From Pirellulaceae bacterium (GTDB lineage Bacteria > Planctomycetota > Planctomycetia > Pirellulales > Pirellulaceae), in assembly GCA_016784735.1 (NCBI GenBank), contig JADHUC010000007.1, positions 17,802-81,801 on the forward strand: a stretch of DNA of 64,000 bases, given 5' to 3'. How positions within the stretch are numbered: position 1 is the first letter of the stretch; the number at the start of each line of letters is the position of its first letter. Under the pieces are notes generated by a model that was given only the letters and a program-made list of their open reading frames with translations, ran no database searches and was not told the origin of the DNA. Shown here one piece after another: positions 9,475-17,340 of this stretch. Both the position numbers and the translations under genes were made by a program.

Positions 9475-12400
9475 CTTGATGCCTCCTCGTAAATGATACG
9501 GCACTTGGCGATGCGCGCGTTCATCGCATCCACGACGAACAGCCAGTCTTTCCAGACGGCCAGGGTGGCGATCGTGCCGAAGGGAAGTTCCGGGTGCGGA
9601 TGGGCGCTGCCTTTGCCGAGACAGTCCATGTTGCCGTAGCTGCCGAATTCACCCGCCAGCCGGCCGGTTTCGCAATCGATGACCTGCACGCTGAACTTGT
9701 TGGCCACGTACAGATACCCTTTCCCGTCCAGCGCCTGGTGCAATCTTGGGGTCAGGCAGACGCAGTGGGTCTGCATCCACGCAACGCGGCCGGCGCCGCA
9801 TCCCAGGATGCCTTCCCATCGCCTCGACCAGATCGGCTCACCTCCGGAGGGACGGTACTTCGAGAGGTATAGACGGCGCGACGTCCAGTGCCCTTCGTCC
9901 GTTCTTGTCGGGCCGGCAGGACAGGAGAGAACGTACAGGCTTCCCTGTTCATCGACCAAAAGGCCTCGCGTGTCGATCAACTGGAGCAGATCTTGGCTGC
10001 GCGGATTTCCGTTTGAGTCGTAAACACCGACGCTGTTTCGCGAATTCACGTAATAGATGTTGCCCTGCGCGTCGACATCCATGCCGCGATAGACGAAATG
10101 ATTGCGTTGGGAACCCTTGGGACGTTGGTCGACAATCAGCGAATTGGTGCCGCCGACCTTGAAAGGAATCGGCTCCCCATCGCGGTCAAAGCGCAAGATC
10201 TCCGCCGTCGTCTCCCCCCGTTGCCACCGGTACACCTTCCCGTCCTTCCCGAACAGCGAGTCAAGAAACAGTGGCTCGTCCGGATAACGAAAGACTGGCG
10301 TAGCATGAGCCTGGTCGTACACGGGTTCGCCGTCCCAGTTTGGCAGCTCGTTGTAGGGCAAGGGCGGCCATTTCTTCAAGACCTTCCCACTTTGGTCCAA
10401 CCTGTAAACCTCGCCATACACGCTTCGATGGTAGTACGAATCGTCTTCGACATAGAGCTGACCGGTTTGCGGGTCGATATTCAGGATGGGCACGTATCCG
10501 TATTGGCCCGGGCTCGACAATTTCTCTTCGTCGTCCTCCCATTTTCCTTTCCGCGACAGGTCGTCGCCCGCAAGCTGAAGCAGTGTTCCAAGTCCTGCGC
10601 CGTTGGCGATCCAGACCAGTGGTGGATTCACGCCACGGTCCACGGCAATCCGAATCGTATCCGCGTCGAGTGGTTCGGAAACCGCCAACAGGCGAGGTTC
10701 CTGCCAGCTCTTGAGCTTGATCAGTCTTCTCTTGGATTCGACCAGGGCGAGTACATACAGGCCTTGGTCGCGGTCCATCGCCAATGCGGTTGGATTCTGG
10801 AGCGGAACATCTTGCCCTTCTCGCGAGAAGCTTCTGATCGAGCCCACCAGACGACCGTCTTGTTCAAATACCTGCAAGCGGTTGTTGCCGGAATCCGCGA
10901 CGATCAGGTGATCGTCGATGCCCAGCCCGCAAGGTTGGTTGAAATGTGCGTCATCCGAGCCCGGTTGCCCTTCGAGACCCAAATGATTTCGCCCCATTTC
11001 CGTCGTCTTCGCCGTGCCGTTGAATCGGAAATCCCGGGCGCCCTCCAGCTTGGTGCCCTCCAACAGCCGATACTTCCAGACGGCTTCACCCTGACCACGG
11101 CCGGGCACCTCCCAGTTGATCGAGTAGAACTGGGACAACGCCGAGAACACGCCGCCGGAGACGTACAGATTCCCACTTCTGTCGAAACACATGTCCGGTT
11201 GGCAGAACTTGCCGTAAGAGAGATAGGGTTTCAGGCCCCTGGCATGCCAGGGGCCGACGAGCCAACCGGCGCTCTCGAAGGGTTCATTTCGCTGTGGATT
11301 GTAGATCGACGTCCATCCCTCGGCCGGCAAGCTTCCGTCCGACCTCATTCTCCATAACGTTCTCTTGAACAAGTTGGACATGATCAGGTCGCCGTTCGGC
11401 GCGATCGCCAAGCTCTGTGGCAAGTGCCAATACTCGCCATACAGGCTGGGCTCGGTGCCGCACGTCTCGAACAGTTTCGGGACGATCAGCTCTACCATGC
11501 CCTCTGAAACCGTCTTGCGACACAGGTCCCTCACGCTGTCTCTGGGCAGTGTGGGATTGAAAGGCATGATCGTGCGAAGATACTTGCCCTGTCGGCCGAA
11601 GACCCGCAACTCGATGGCACTTTTCCTTCGGGCCGCCGAGAGCACGTAGAGTTCTCCCTTTTTCTCGTCCACGGCCAGATCCCAGATCAGGGCCCGCGCG
11701 TGAACATTACCGCCCAGCAGGAACTCCTCCAATTCGATTCGTACCTCGCCTGTCGTGCCGGGGTGAGAGGAACCGGGCCCGAGCGGTATCGGCCGTTGTT
11801 CCTCTGCGCCGGGCGAGGTGTCCGACGGCAAGTTGAAGCCCTGCCGATAACCGCCATCCAGTCGGTAGCACCCCGCGTAGCCGGAGAGCGGAGGAACCGG
11901 AAAACCCTCTCGAGCCGGGATGCCCGTGAGCAGGCCCGCCTCGGCGGGATTCGAGAACGCACCGCACCAACAGCAAGTTTGCTCGGCGCTCGCATCGTGG
12001 CGACGGATGTTGAATCCGATCTCGGAGGTCAGCGTCTTGGTCTTGTCGAAGATATCAAACGGTAACGAGAACTCTGCGCTCCATTCGTTTTCACCCACAG
12101 CCGTGCTGCATTGGAACCTCGGTTTCCGCCGGCTCCACGTCGGATCGTGCCACGGCGGAAAGTGTTCATTGTAAGATGCGTCGACGGTCCCCTTCTGAGT
12201 CAAGGTGATGAGGTAGTAGGAATTGCGATCATGGTTCGAGTCGATCAGTATCGCGACGTGTTCCTGTTTCGAGAGGTCCGGCGGTTCGGCCGGTTCCATT
12301 TCCATGGGCGCGGGGCCACTCAACTCGCAGATGACCCCAACATGAAGCTGCTCAGCGTCGCGCAACACGAACGCCTCGGTCGTCGACTTTGCCGGCTTCC

Positions 12401-12650
12401 CCTGCTTCTGCATCAGGATGCCTGTCGTGGCTGCCGCCTTCCAACACGGTTCGTCAAGCCGTCCGTCGATCACCGGCGCGGAGTCGCTTACCGGCACCTG
12501 CAACACCGGCCTTATGTCGGGCCTGCTTTCCGCCGCCAGCGACCGGTCAAGGCACATGAATAAGCCCAGAATGGCAATTGCGATATGGATGTTCTGTAAC
12601 CGTTCCGTCCCGCGCCTGTCCGAGCGGCAACTACCTGTAATGATTAACAT
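9471..12650 (-). CDS. Giant secreted CBM9-like / NHL-propeller protein, paralogue 2
   Basis: A protein of 1059 residues starting at ATG 12650, preceded by a purine-rich GGGGGA. The signal region ends near residue 40 (LGLFMCLDRSLAAES). The CBM9-like domain follows at once (APVIDGRLDEPCWKAA). A propeller of ~750 residues has the NHL-type blade LIVADSGNNRLQVF and the family C-terminus GEFGSYGNMDCLGKGS…LPFGTIATLAVWKD. Its N-terminal ~110 residues are much closer to paralogue 3 than the rest of the protein is, at both DNA and protein level. It lies 34 bases after paralogue 3 and overlaps paralogue 1 by four bases, so the three are probably one transcript. Function unknown; CBM9-like domains in known families bind sugars. 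Confidence 0.85.
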   Translation of the reverse strand: MLIITGSCRSDRRGTERLQNIHIAIAILGLFMCLDRSLAAESRPDIRPVLQVPVSDSAPVIDGRLDEPCWKAAATTGILMQKQGKPAKSTTEAFVLRDAEQLHVGVICELSGPAPMEMEPAEPPDLSKQEHVAILIDSNHDRNSYYLITLTQKGTVDASYNEHFPPWHDPTWSRRKPRFQCSTAVGENEWSAEFSLPFDIFDKTKTLTSEIGFNIRRHDASAEQTCCWCGAFSNPAEAGLLTGIPAREGFPVPPLSGYAGCYRLDGGYRQGFNLPSDTSPGAEEQRPIPLGPGSSHPGTTGEVRIELEEFLLGGNVHARALIWDLAVDEKKGELYVLSAARRKSAIELRVFGRQGKYLRTIMPFNPTLPRDSVRDLCRKTVSEGMVELIVPKLFETCGTEPSLYGEYWHLPQSLAIAPNGDLIMSNLFKRTLWRMRSDGSLPAEGWTSIYNPQRNEPFESAGWLVGPWHARGLKPYLSYGKFCQPDMCFDRSGNLYVSGGVFSALSQFYSINWEVPGRGQGEAVWKYRLLEGTKLEGARDFRFNGTAKTTEMGRNHLGLEGQPGSDDAHFNQPCGLGIDDHLIVADSGNNRLQVFEQDGRLVGSIRSFSREGQDVPLQNPTALAMDRDQGLYVLALVESKRRLIKLKSWQEPRLLAVSEPLDADTIRIAVDRGVNPPLVWIANGAGLGTLLQLAGDDLSRKGKWEDDEEKLSSPGQYGYVPILNIDPQTGQLYVEDDSYYHRSVYGEVYRLDQSGKVLKKWPPLPYNELPNWDGEPVYDQAHATPVFRYPDEPLFLDSLFGKDGKVYRWQRGETTAEILRFDRDGEPIPFKVGGTNSLIVDQRPKGSQRNHFVYRGMDVDAQGNIYYVNSRNSVGVYDSNGNPRSQDLLQLIDTRGLLVDEQGSLYVLSCPAGPTRTDEGHWTSRRLYLSKYRPSGGEPIWSRRWEGILGCGAGRVAWMQTHCVCLTPRLHQALDGKGYLYVANKFSVQVIDCETGRLAGEFGSYGNMDCLGKGSAHPHPELPFGTIATLAVWKDWLFVVDAMNARIAKCRIIYEEASR

Positions 12651-12684
12651 CTGGTCCCCCTACGTTGAATGTTAACTGCCATCG

Positions 12685-15600
12685 CTATCGGTCATCGGGA
12701 TCAAGACGCGTCTCTCTCTTTGCCGGGTCGTAGATGATGCGGCATTTGGCGATGCGTCGATTCAGTGCGTCCACTACGAAGAGCTGGTCCTTCCATACGG
12801 AAAGAGCGGAGATCGTGCCGAACGGAAGCTCCGGGTGCGGAAACTTGCTACCCCTGCCTTGACAATCCATGTTACCATAGCTGCCAAACTCGCCGACCAG
12901 CCTTCCCGTCTCGCAGTCGATCACTTGAACACTGTATTTTCCGGCGGCGTACAGATACCCTTTTCCATCCAGTGCCTGGTGCAGTCGTGAGGTCAGGCAC
13001 ATGCAATGCTCGGCATAGACGTCGACCTGTCCTATAACGCCGTCCCAACGTCTGGACCAGAGCGGCTCGCCTCCGGACGGAGGAAACTTGGAGAGAGTAA
13101 GATAGAAACACCAAGGCGGATTGGTAGGCTTGTAAAGAGCGTACAGGTTTCCCCGTTCATCCACCTGGATCCATCGTGTAGCGTTGAGATGGAGCAGGCC
13201 CTTCTTCTGCAGATTTCCATCGGAGTCGTAAACGTCCACTCGGTGCCGCACTTTGTTCTGCCCGGATACCTTGGCAACATAGTAGATATTGCCATGACGG
13301 TCGACGTCCATGCCGTGATAGATGTCGTGACGGTTTCGCGCGCCCCAGAGTTCAGTTTCCACAACCAATGCGTTTGTTCCGGTAGCCTCGAAAGGAATCG
13401 GTCTCCCCGAGCGATCGAAACGCAGGATCGCTATGTCGGTCTTCCTCAGTTTCCATCGGTATACCCTTCCGTCCTTCCCGAAGATGGAATCGATAGACAG
13501 CGGTTCGTCCGGATTGCGGAAATGGCCGTCCCGATCCGTGATCCCGAAAGTATCGGGCTCTTTCTTGCCCGTGGTGTGGAAGAACACGGGGTCCCATCTT
13601 TTCAATATCGTACCGCCTTGGCTGAGCTGATAGACGGTACCGTACATGTTCGAGCGGTAGTGCGAGTCGTCTTCGATGTAGATGTGGCCGGTCTGCGGGT
13701 CGATGTTCAGGATGGGGAGCCCTCCGTATTGTGCCGGGTTGGACAACTTCTCGTCGTCGTCCGCCCATTTTCCCTTCACCGCGAGGTTGTCACCCGCGAG
13801 TTGAAGTAATGTCCCCAGGCCCGCGCCGTTGGCGACCCAAGCCAGCGGAGGGTCCACGCCCGAGTCCACGGCGATCTGGAACGTCTCCGCGTCGAGCGGT
13901 TCGGAGACGGCCAAGAGACGAGGTTCCTGCCAGGAGTCGAGCTTGATTAGTCTTCTCTCGGACTCAACCAGTGCGAGCACGTAGAGGTGCCGCTGGCGGT
14001 CGATCGCCAAGGCGGTTGGATTCCCCAGGGGCACGTCCCGGCCTTCCTGCTCGAAGTCTGTTATTGAGGCGGCCAGACGGCCGTCCCCTTCGAATATCTG
14101 CAGGCGGTCATTACCGGAATCCGCCACGATCAGAAAATCGCCGTCGGTGGCCAGCCCGCAAGGAGAGTCGAAGTGGGCATTGTCCTGCCCAGGCTTCCCC
14201 ACAACGCCGAGAGAGTTTCGCGCCTTGGGAACCTCATGATCGCCGTTGATTCGAAAATCCATGACATGCTCGATCTTGACGCCCTCGAGTAAACGCAGTT
14301 TCTGGATCACGGATGATTTCCCATGTCCCTTTACCTCCCACCACCGGCCGAACAACCTGGTCTGGCGCGATTCCAAGCCATCCGAGACGTACAGATTGCC
14401 GTTTTGCTGAAGAGCGATGTAAGGGTAGCGCAACGAGGCATGAGGGAGGTAGTTCTTCAGACTGTGAGCATGCCAACGGTCCACCACCCAATCGGCGCTC
14501 TCGAACGGTTCATTTCGCCCCCGATGGTAAACCGATGTCCAGCCCTCGGGGGACAAGCTTCCGTCAGGCCGAATCCTCATCAACGTCCCTTTGTACATGC
14601 TCGACAGGATTAGATCGCCGTTCGGCGCCACTGCTATCTTCTGCGGCAGGTTCCACCAGGCGCCATACATGGTAAGCTCGCCGCCGGAGACCTCGAACAG
14701 TTTCGGGACGACCAGTTCCACGCCGCCTTCCGATGCCGTTTTCCGGCAGAGGTCCAGCACGCTCGCGCGGGGCAAGTTGGCGTTGAACGGCATGATGGTT
14801 CGCAGATACTTTCCCTGCCGGTCGAATACTCGCACATCGGGGACACCTCTCACCGTCCTGGGGTCCGAGAGCACGTAAAGCTCCCCCGTCTTCTCGTTGA
14901 CGGCAAGGTCCCAGATGATGGCCCGCGCGTGAACATTGCCGCCTAGCAGGAAACCCTCCAACTCCAGTCGGACCTCTCCCGTCGTGCCAGGATGAGTGGA
15001 ACCGGGCTCAATCCGTATCCTCTGCCCTTCCTGTCCAGCCAGAAATGCTATTTTCGCTTTCGTCGGAGGAGGGCCGGCCCAGTTGTAGCCGTGCTCGGCA
15101 TACTCGGGCTTCGGCAGTCGCTCTCGCGCCGGCAAGCCTCCGAGGATCCCGGCACTAGCCGGATTCCAAAACTCACCACTCCAGCAATGGGTCTCGCCAT
15201 GTCGCATGTCGTAGCGACGGACATTGAATCCAAACTCGGAGGTGAGCGTTCGGTTCTTGTGAAACATGGTGAAGGGAAGCGAGAACTCGGCGGTCCAGCC
15301 ATTCGCATCTGTTGCCGCGGCGGACTCGAAACGGGGTTGCCACGTACGGTCCATCCATGGCGGCCAGTGCTCTCTGTAGGATGTTTCGACTTTTCCGTAT
15401 CGAGTCAAGATGACGAGGTAATATGAATTCCGGTCGTGGTTGGAGTCGATCAGTAGCGCCACGTGTTCCTGTTTCGAGATGTCTGGCGGTTGAGCGGGCT
15501 TCTTCGCGTCCGCTCCCTGGCCGCTCACTCCGCAGATGACCCCAACATGAAGCTGCTCAGCGTCGCGCAACACGAACGCCTTGGTCGTCGACTTTGCCGG

Positions 15601-15855
15601 CTTCCCCTGCTCCAACATCAACGGGCCTGTCGCGACCGCCTCCCTCCAGCACGGTTCGTCAATCTGCCCGTCGATCACCGGCGCGGACTCGCTTACGGGC
15701 ACCTGCAACACCGGCCTATTGTTGGGCCTGCTTTCCGCTGCCGCCGCCCGGTCAAGGCACAGCAGTGAGCCCAAAATGGCAACCGCGATATGGATGTTTC
15801 GTTGCGGTTCCGTCGTTCGTCTGTTCAAGCGGCGGCTGCCTGTAATGATTAACAT
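12685..15855 (-). CDS. Giant secreted CBM9-like / NHL-propeller protein, paralogue 3
   Basis: A protein of 1056 residues. I chose ATG 15855 because AGGAG lies 6-7 bases upstream and the protein then starts MLIITGSRR, matching paralogue 2 (MLIITGSCR). An in-frame start 42 bases further upstream has no such support. Domain order is signal peptide (to about residue 40), CBM9-like domain (APVIDGQIDEPCWREA), then a long propeller with LIVADSGNDRLQIF and the conserved C-terminus GEFGSYGNMDCQGRGS…LPFGTISALSVWKDQLFVVD. It is the first gene of the three-gene array. Homology with paralogue 4 continues for roughly 10 bases past the stop codon, consistent with tandem duplication. Confidence 0.85.
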   Translation of the reverse strand: MLIITGSRRLNRRTTEPQRNIHIAVAILGSLLCLDRAAAAESRPNNRPVLQVPVSESAPVIDGQIDEPCWREAVATGPLMLEQGKPAKSTTKAFVLRDAEQLHVGVICGVSGQGADAKKPAQPPDISKQEHVALLIDSNHDRNSYYLVILTRYGKVETSYREHWPPWMDRTWQPRFESAAATDANGWTAEFSLPFTMFHKNRTLTSEFGFNVRRYDMRHGETHCWSGEFWNPASAGILGGLPARERLPKPEYAEHGYNWAGPPPTKAKIAFLAGQEGQRIRIEPGSTHPGTTGEVRLELEGFLLGGNVHARAIIWDLAVNEKTGELYVLSDPRTVRGVPDVRVFDRQGKYLRTIMPFNANLPRASVLDLCRKTASEGGVELVVPKLFEVSGGELTMYGAWWNLPQKIAVAPNGDLILSSMYKGTLMRIRPDGSLSPEGWTSVYHRGRNEPFESADWVVDRWHAHSLKNYLPHASLRYPYIALQQNGNLYVSDGLESRQTRLFGRWWEVKGHGKSSVIQKLRLLEGVKIEHVMDFRINGDHEVPKARNSLGVVGKPGQDNAHFDSPCGLATDGDFLIVADSGNDRLQIFEGDGRLAASITDFEQEGRDVPLGNPTALAIDRQRHLYVLALVESERRLIKLDSWQEPRLLAVSEPLDAETFQIAVDSGVDPPLAWVANGAGLGTLLQLAGDNLAVKGKWADDDEKLSNPAQYGGLPILNIDPQTGHIYIEDDSHYRSNMYGTVYQLSQGGTILKRWDPVFFHTTGKKEPDTFGITDRDGHFRNPDEPLSIDSIFGKDGRVYRWKLRKTDIAILRFDRSGRPIPFEATGTNALVVETELWGARNRHDIYHGMDVDRHGNIYYVAKVSGQNKVRHRVDVYDSDGNLQKKGLLHLNATRWIQVDERGNLYALYKPTNPPWCFYLTLSKFPPSGGEPLWSRRWDGVIGQVDVYAEHCMCLTSRLHQALDGKGYLYAAGKYSVQVIDCETGRLVGEFGSYGNMDCQGRGSKFPHPELPFGTISALSVWKDQLFVVDALNRRIAKCRIIYDPAKRETRLDPDDR

Positions 15856-15909
15856 CTCGTCTCCTGTGTTGAATATTGAGATGTCACTAGGCCACATTTC
15901 TCGCTAGTT

Positions 15910-15976
15910 ACACAAGCCCGAAGCGCAAGCGAGGGACGGCGGGCGGCTTATCCTCGCTCGCGCGTCGGGCTGGTGT
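15910..15976. repeat. Palindromic repeat of the AGCCCGA-CGC-AGCGAGG family, copy A
   Basis: Inverted repeat with 25-bp arms and three mismatches. The left arm is ACACAAGCCCGAAGCGCAAG and following bases at 15910-15934; the right arm is at 15952-15976. The same family recurs at 41111-41170 with a perfect 21-bp stem. It lies just upstream of the first gene of the paralogue array. Confidence 0.75.
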
Positions 15977-16530
15977 CAACACACCGTCGCGATTTCCCCG
16001 TCTGGTGAGAAATGCGGCTTAGCCCAAACGGCACGTCCCCGAATGTAGATACCGGAGCGTGAAGGTGTGAGCGAGCCGTCCAGCCCGACGCCGCATGATA
16101 CATCAGCCGGCAACGGGAATCAAAAACCCGTCGGGCGTCGTTCTCCGAAACGATTCCCGACCACTCCCGCCCCCTCCCGTGGAACACCATCCCACCAGGA
16201 GCGACTCGGACAGTGCGCGGCGTCTCAACAATCTCGCCAACGAGGCCCAACTCGTCAATAATTAGACCCGTCCATCCGTCCCGTTTATCTGCCTTCGTTT
16301 ATCTGCCTCCGATCCATAGGTTCTGCCGGTTGGTCCAGGCGGCGGGTTGTTGGGCGATTGAACGCTCGGCTACAATAGATATGGGCAGACAGCCGTGGAC
16401 AGTAGGGAGTAAATCGGCATGTGTCGACCAGCGTCGTCACGAGTGACTCGCTGGCAGTGTTACCGTGCACGCAAGCTCGTGTCGGGCAACAGCCGGTCGA
16501 GTAGCGCCAGGCAGGAAGAATGGTAGGCAT
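15977..16530. other. Intergenic stretch without a supported gene
   Basis: About 550 bases between the palindromic repeat and the toxin-like gene. Short open frames on both strands have no ribosome-binding site, no recognisable motif and no membrane segment. A short direct repeat of GTTTATCTGCC occurs near 16285-16310. A promoter for the toxin-antitoxin-like pair should lie in the last part, but I cannot mark clear -35/-10 boxes. Confidence 0.5.
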
Positions 16531-16779
16531 ATGCCGTGGTATGACGTAATTTGGAATTACGAACCTGGCGGCAACGTGGAACATGTCGCCGAGCATGGAC
16601 TGACGCCGGAAGAGGTGGAAGCCGTCATTTGCAGTCCTCTGGAGAAGAAAATCAGCCGCAGTTCCGGTCGGCCTGTGGCGACCGGCTACACTCCGGACGG
16701 GCGCCTCATTCTGGTCGTTTACGAGGAATTCGACGAAATCACGATCTATCCGGTGACGGCCTTCGAGGTGGAAGGCTAA
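16531..16779 (+). CDS. Small BrnT-like toxin candidate
   Basis: An 82-residue protein from ATG 16531 (MPWYDVIWNYEPGGNVEHVA). I preferred this start over an upstream in-frame codon at 16465, whose extra residues look non-coding. The order "EH(A/G)…TPEEVE…GRPVATGYTPDGR…VVYEE…VTAFEV" resembles small RelE/BrnT-type ribonuclease toxins (helix, then antiparallel strands with the GR-x-L-x-V-V-Y block). The gene is followed after 29 bases by a ribbon-helix-helix-type protein on the same strand, the usual order for BrnT/BrnA-like pairs. The family call is by pattern only. It could instead be a DUF4258-like protein of unknown role. Confidence 0.5.
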   Translation: MPWYDVIWNYEPGGNVEHVAEHGLTPEEVEAVICSPLEKKISRSSGRPVATGYTPDGRLILVVYEEFDEITIYPVTAFEVEG

Positions 16780-16808
16780 ATCCCGATCGAGAGGAAAGGA
16801 AACATCCC

Positions 16809-17105
16809 GTGACTCACGAAATACGCCAGCGAATCCTCCGCCCAGCGACGCCGGAGGAGAAGGAACGCCATCAGCACATTCGGCAGCAAGTCGAACAGGA
16901 GGCGTCCGAGTTACAGCAGTGGGCGCGAGAGGCGGCGACTCGGCATCGAGACCGCGTGACCGTTGGGACCGTATTCACGGCGCAAGAGGCGGATGTGCTC
17001 GAAGCGATCGACGACTATGCGGCCAAGCACGCGCTGGCAAACCGCAGCGCCGTGGTCCGCGAAGCATTGTCGCGCCTCCTGGAAGTCGAGATTACCAAGT
17101 CCTGA
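16809..17105 (+). CDS. Ribbon-helix-helix antitoxin-like protein
   Basis: A 98-residue protein from GTG 16809, with AGGAAAGG upstream. The N-terminal half is a charged, probably helical stretch (KERHQHIRQQVEQEASE). The C-terminal half matches a ribbon-helix-helix DNA-binding fold: the strand RVTVGTVF, the helix AQEADVLEAIDDYAAKH and the helix NRSAVVREALSRLLEVE. It lies directly behind the small toxin-like gene, so a type II antitoxin that represses its own operon is the simplest reading. Having the RHH domain at the C-terminus is less common than at the N-terminus. The pair sits between two members of the giant paralogue family and is transcribed against them. Confidence 0.6.
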   Translation: MTHEIRQRILRPATPEEKERHQHIRQQVEQEASELQQWAREAATRHRDRVTVGTVFTAQEADVLEAIDDYAAKHALANRSAVVREALSRLLEVEITKS

Positions 17106-17208
17106 GCGCACCCAAGGGCATGGTTGAGGCGTCGATTTCTCGGCGCTCGCAAGTCGGTGGGCAACAAAACGGTTCCTGGACCTTTTCCGCCGTCTTGGAG
17201 GAGGTTTG

Positions 17209-17340
17209 ATGAAACTGACCACACAACGATTTGCCGACTACCTTCGCAAGAACGAGGGGAAAGAGTATCAGGTCGAAGGCACGAACTTCTGCTACTTGAC
17301 TGCAACCGCTATCGATCCTCGGGATCGACACGCATCCTTC
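17209..17340 (+). pseudogene. Possible 5' remnant of a gene cut by the paralogue array
   Basis: An ATG at 17209 has a strong GGAGGAGG about 5 bases upstream and begins a plausible protein (MKLTTQRFADYLRKNEGKEY…GTNFCYLTAT). After roughly 35 codons the frame enters the 3' end of the giant gene on the other strand. There it stays open to 17547 only as antisense. A good ribosome-binding site with so little independent sequence suggests a gene truncated when the paralogue copy arrived. The exact end of the remnant is a guess. Confidence 0.35.

Noticed and set aside
7528..9492. Open frame of 654 codons on the plus strand across paralogue 1
   Set aside because: Antisense shadow of a well-supported gene; Arg-rich, no domain, no start signal. 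The same pattern recurs opposite the other paralogues.
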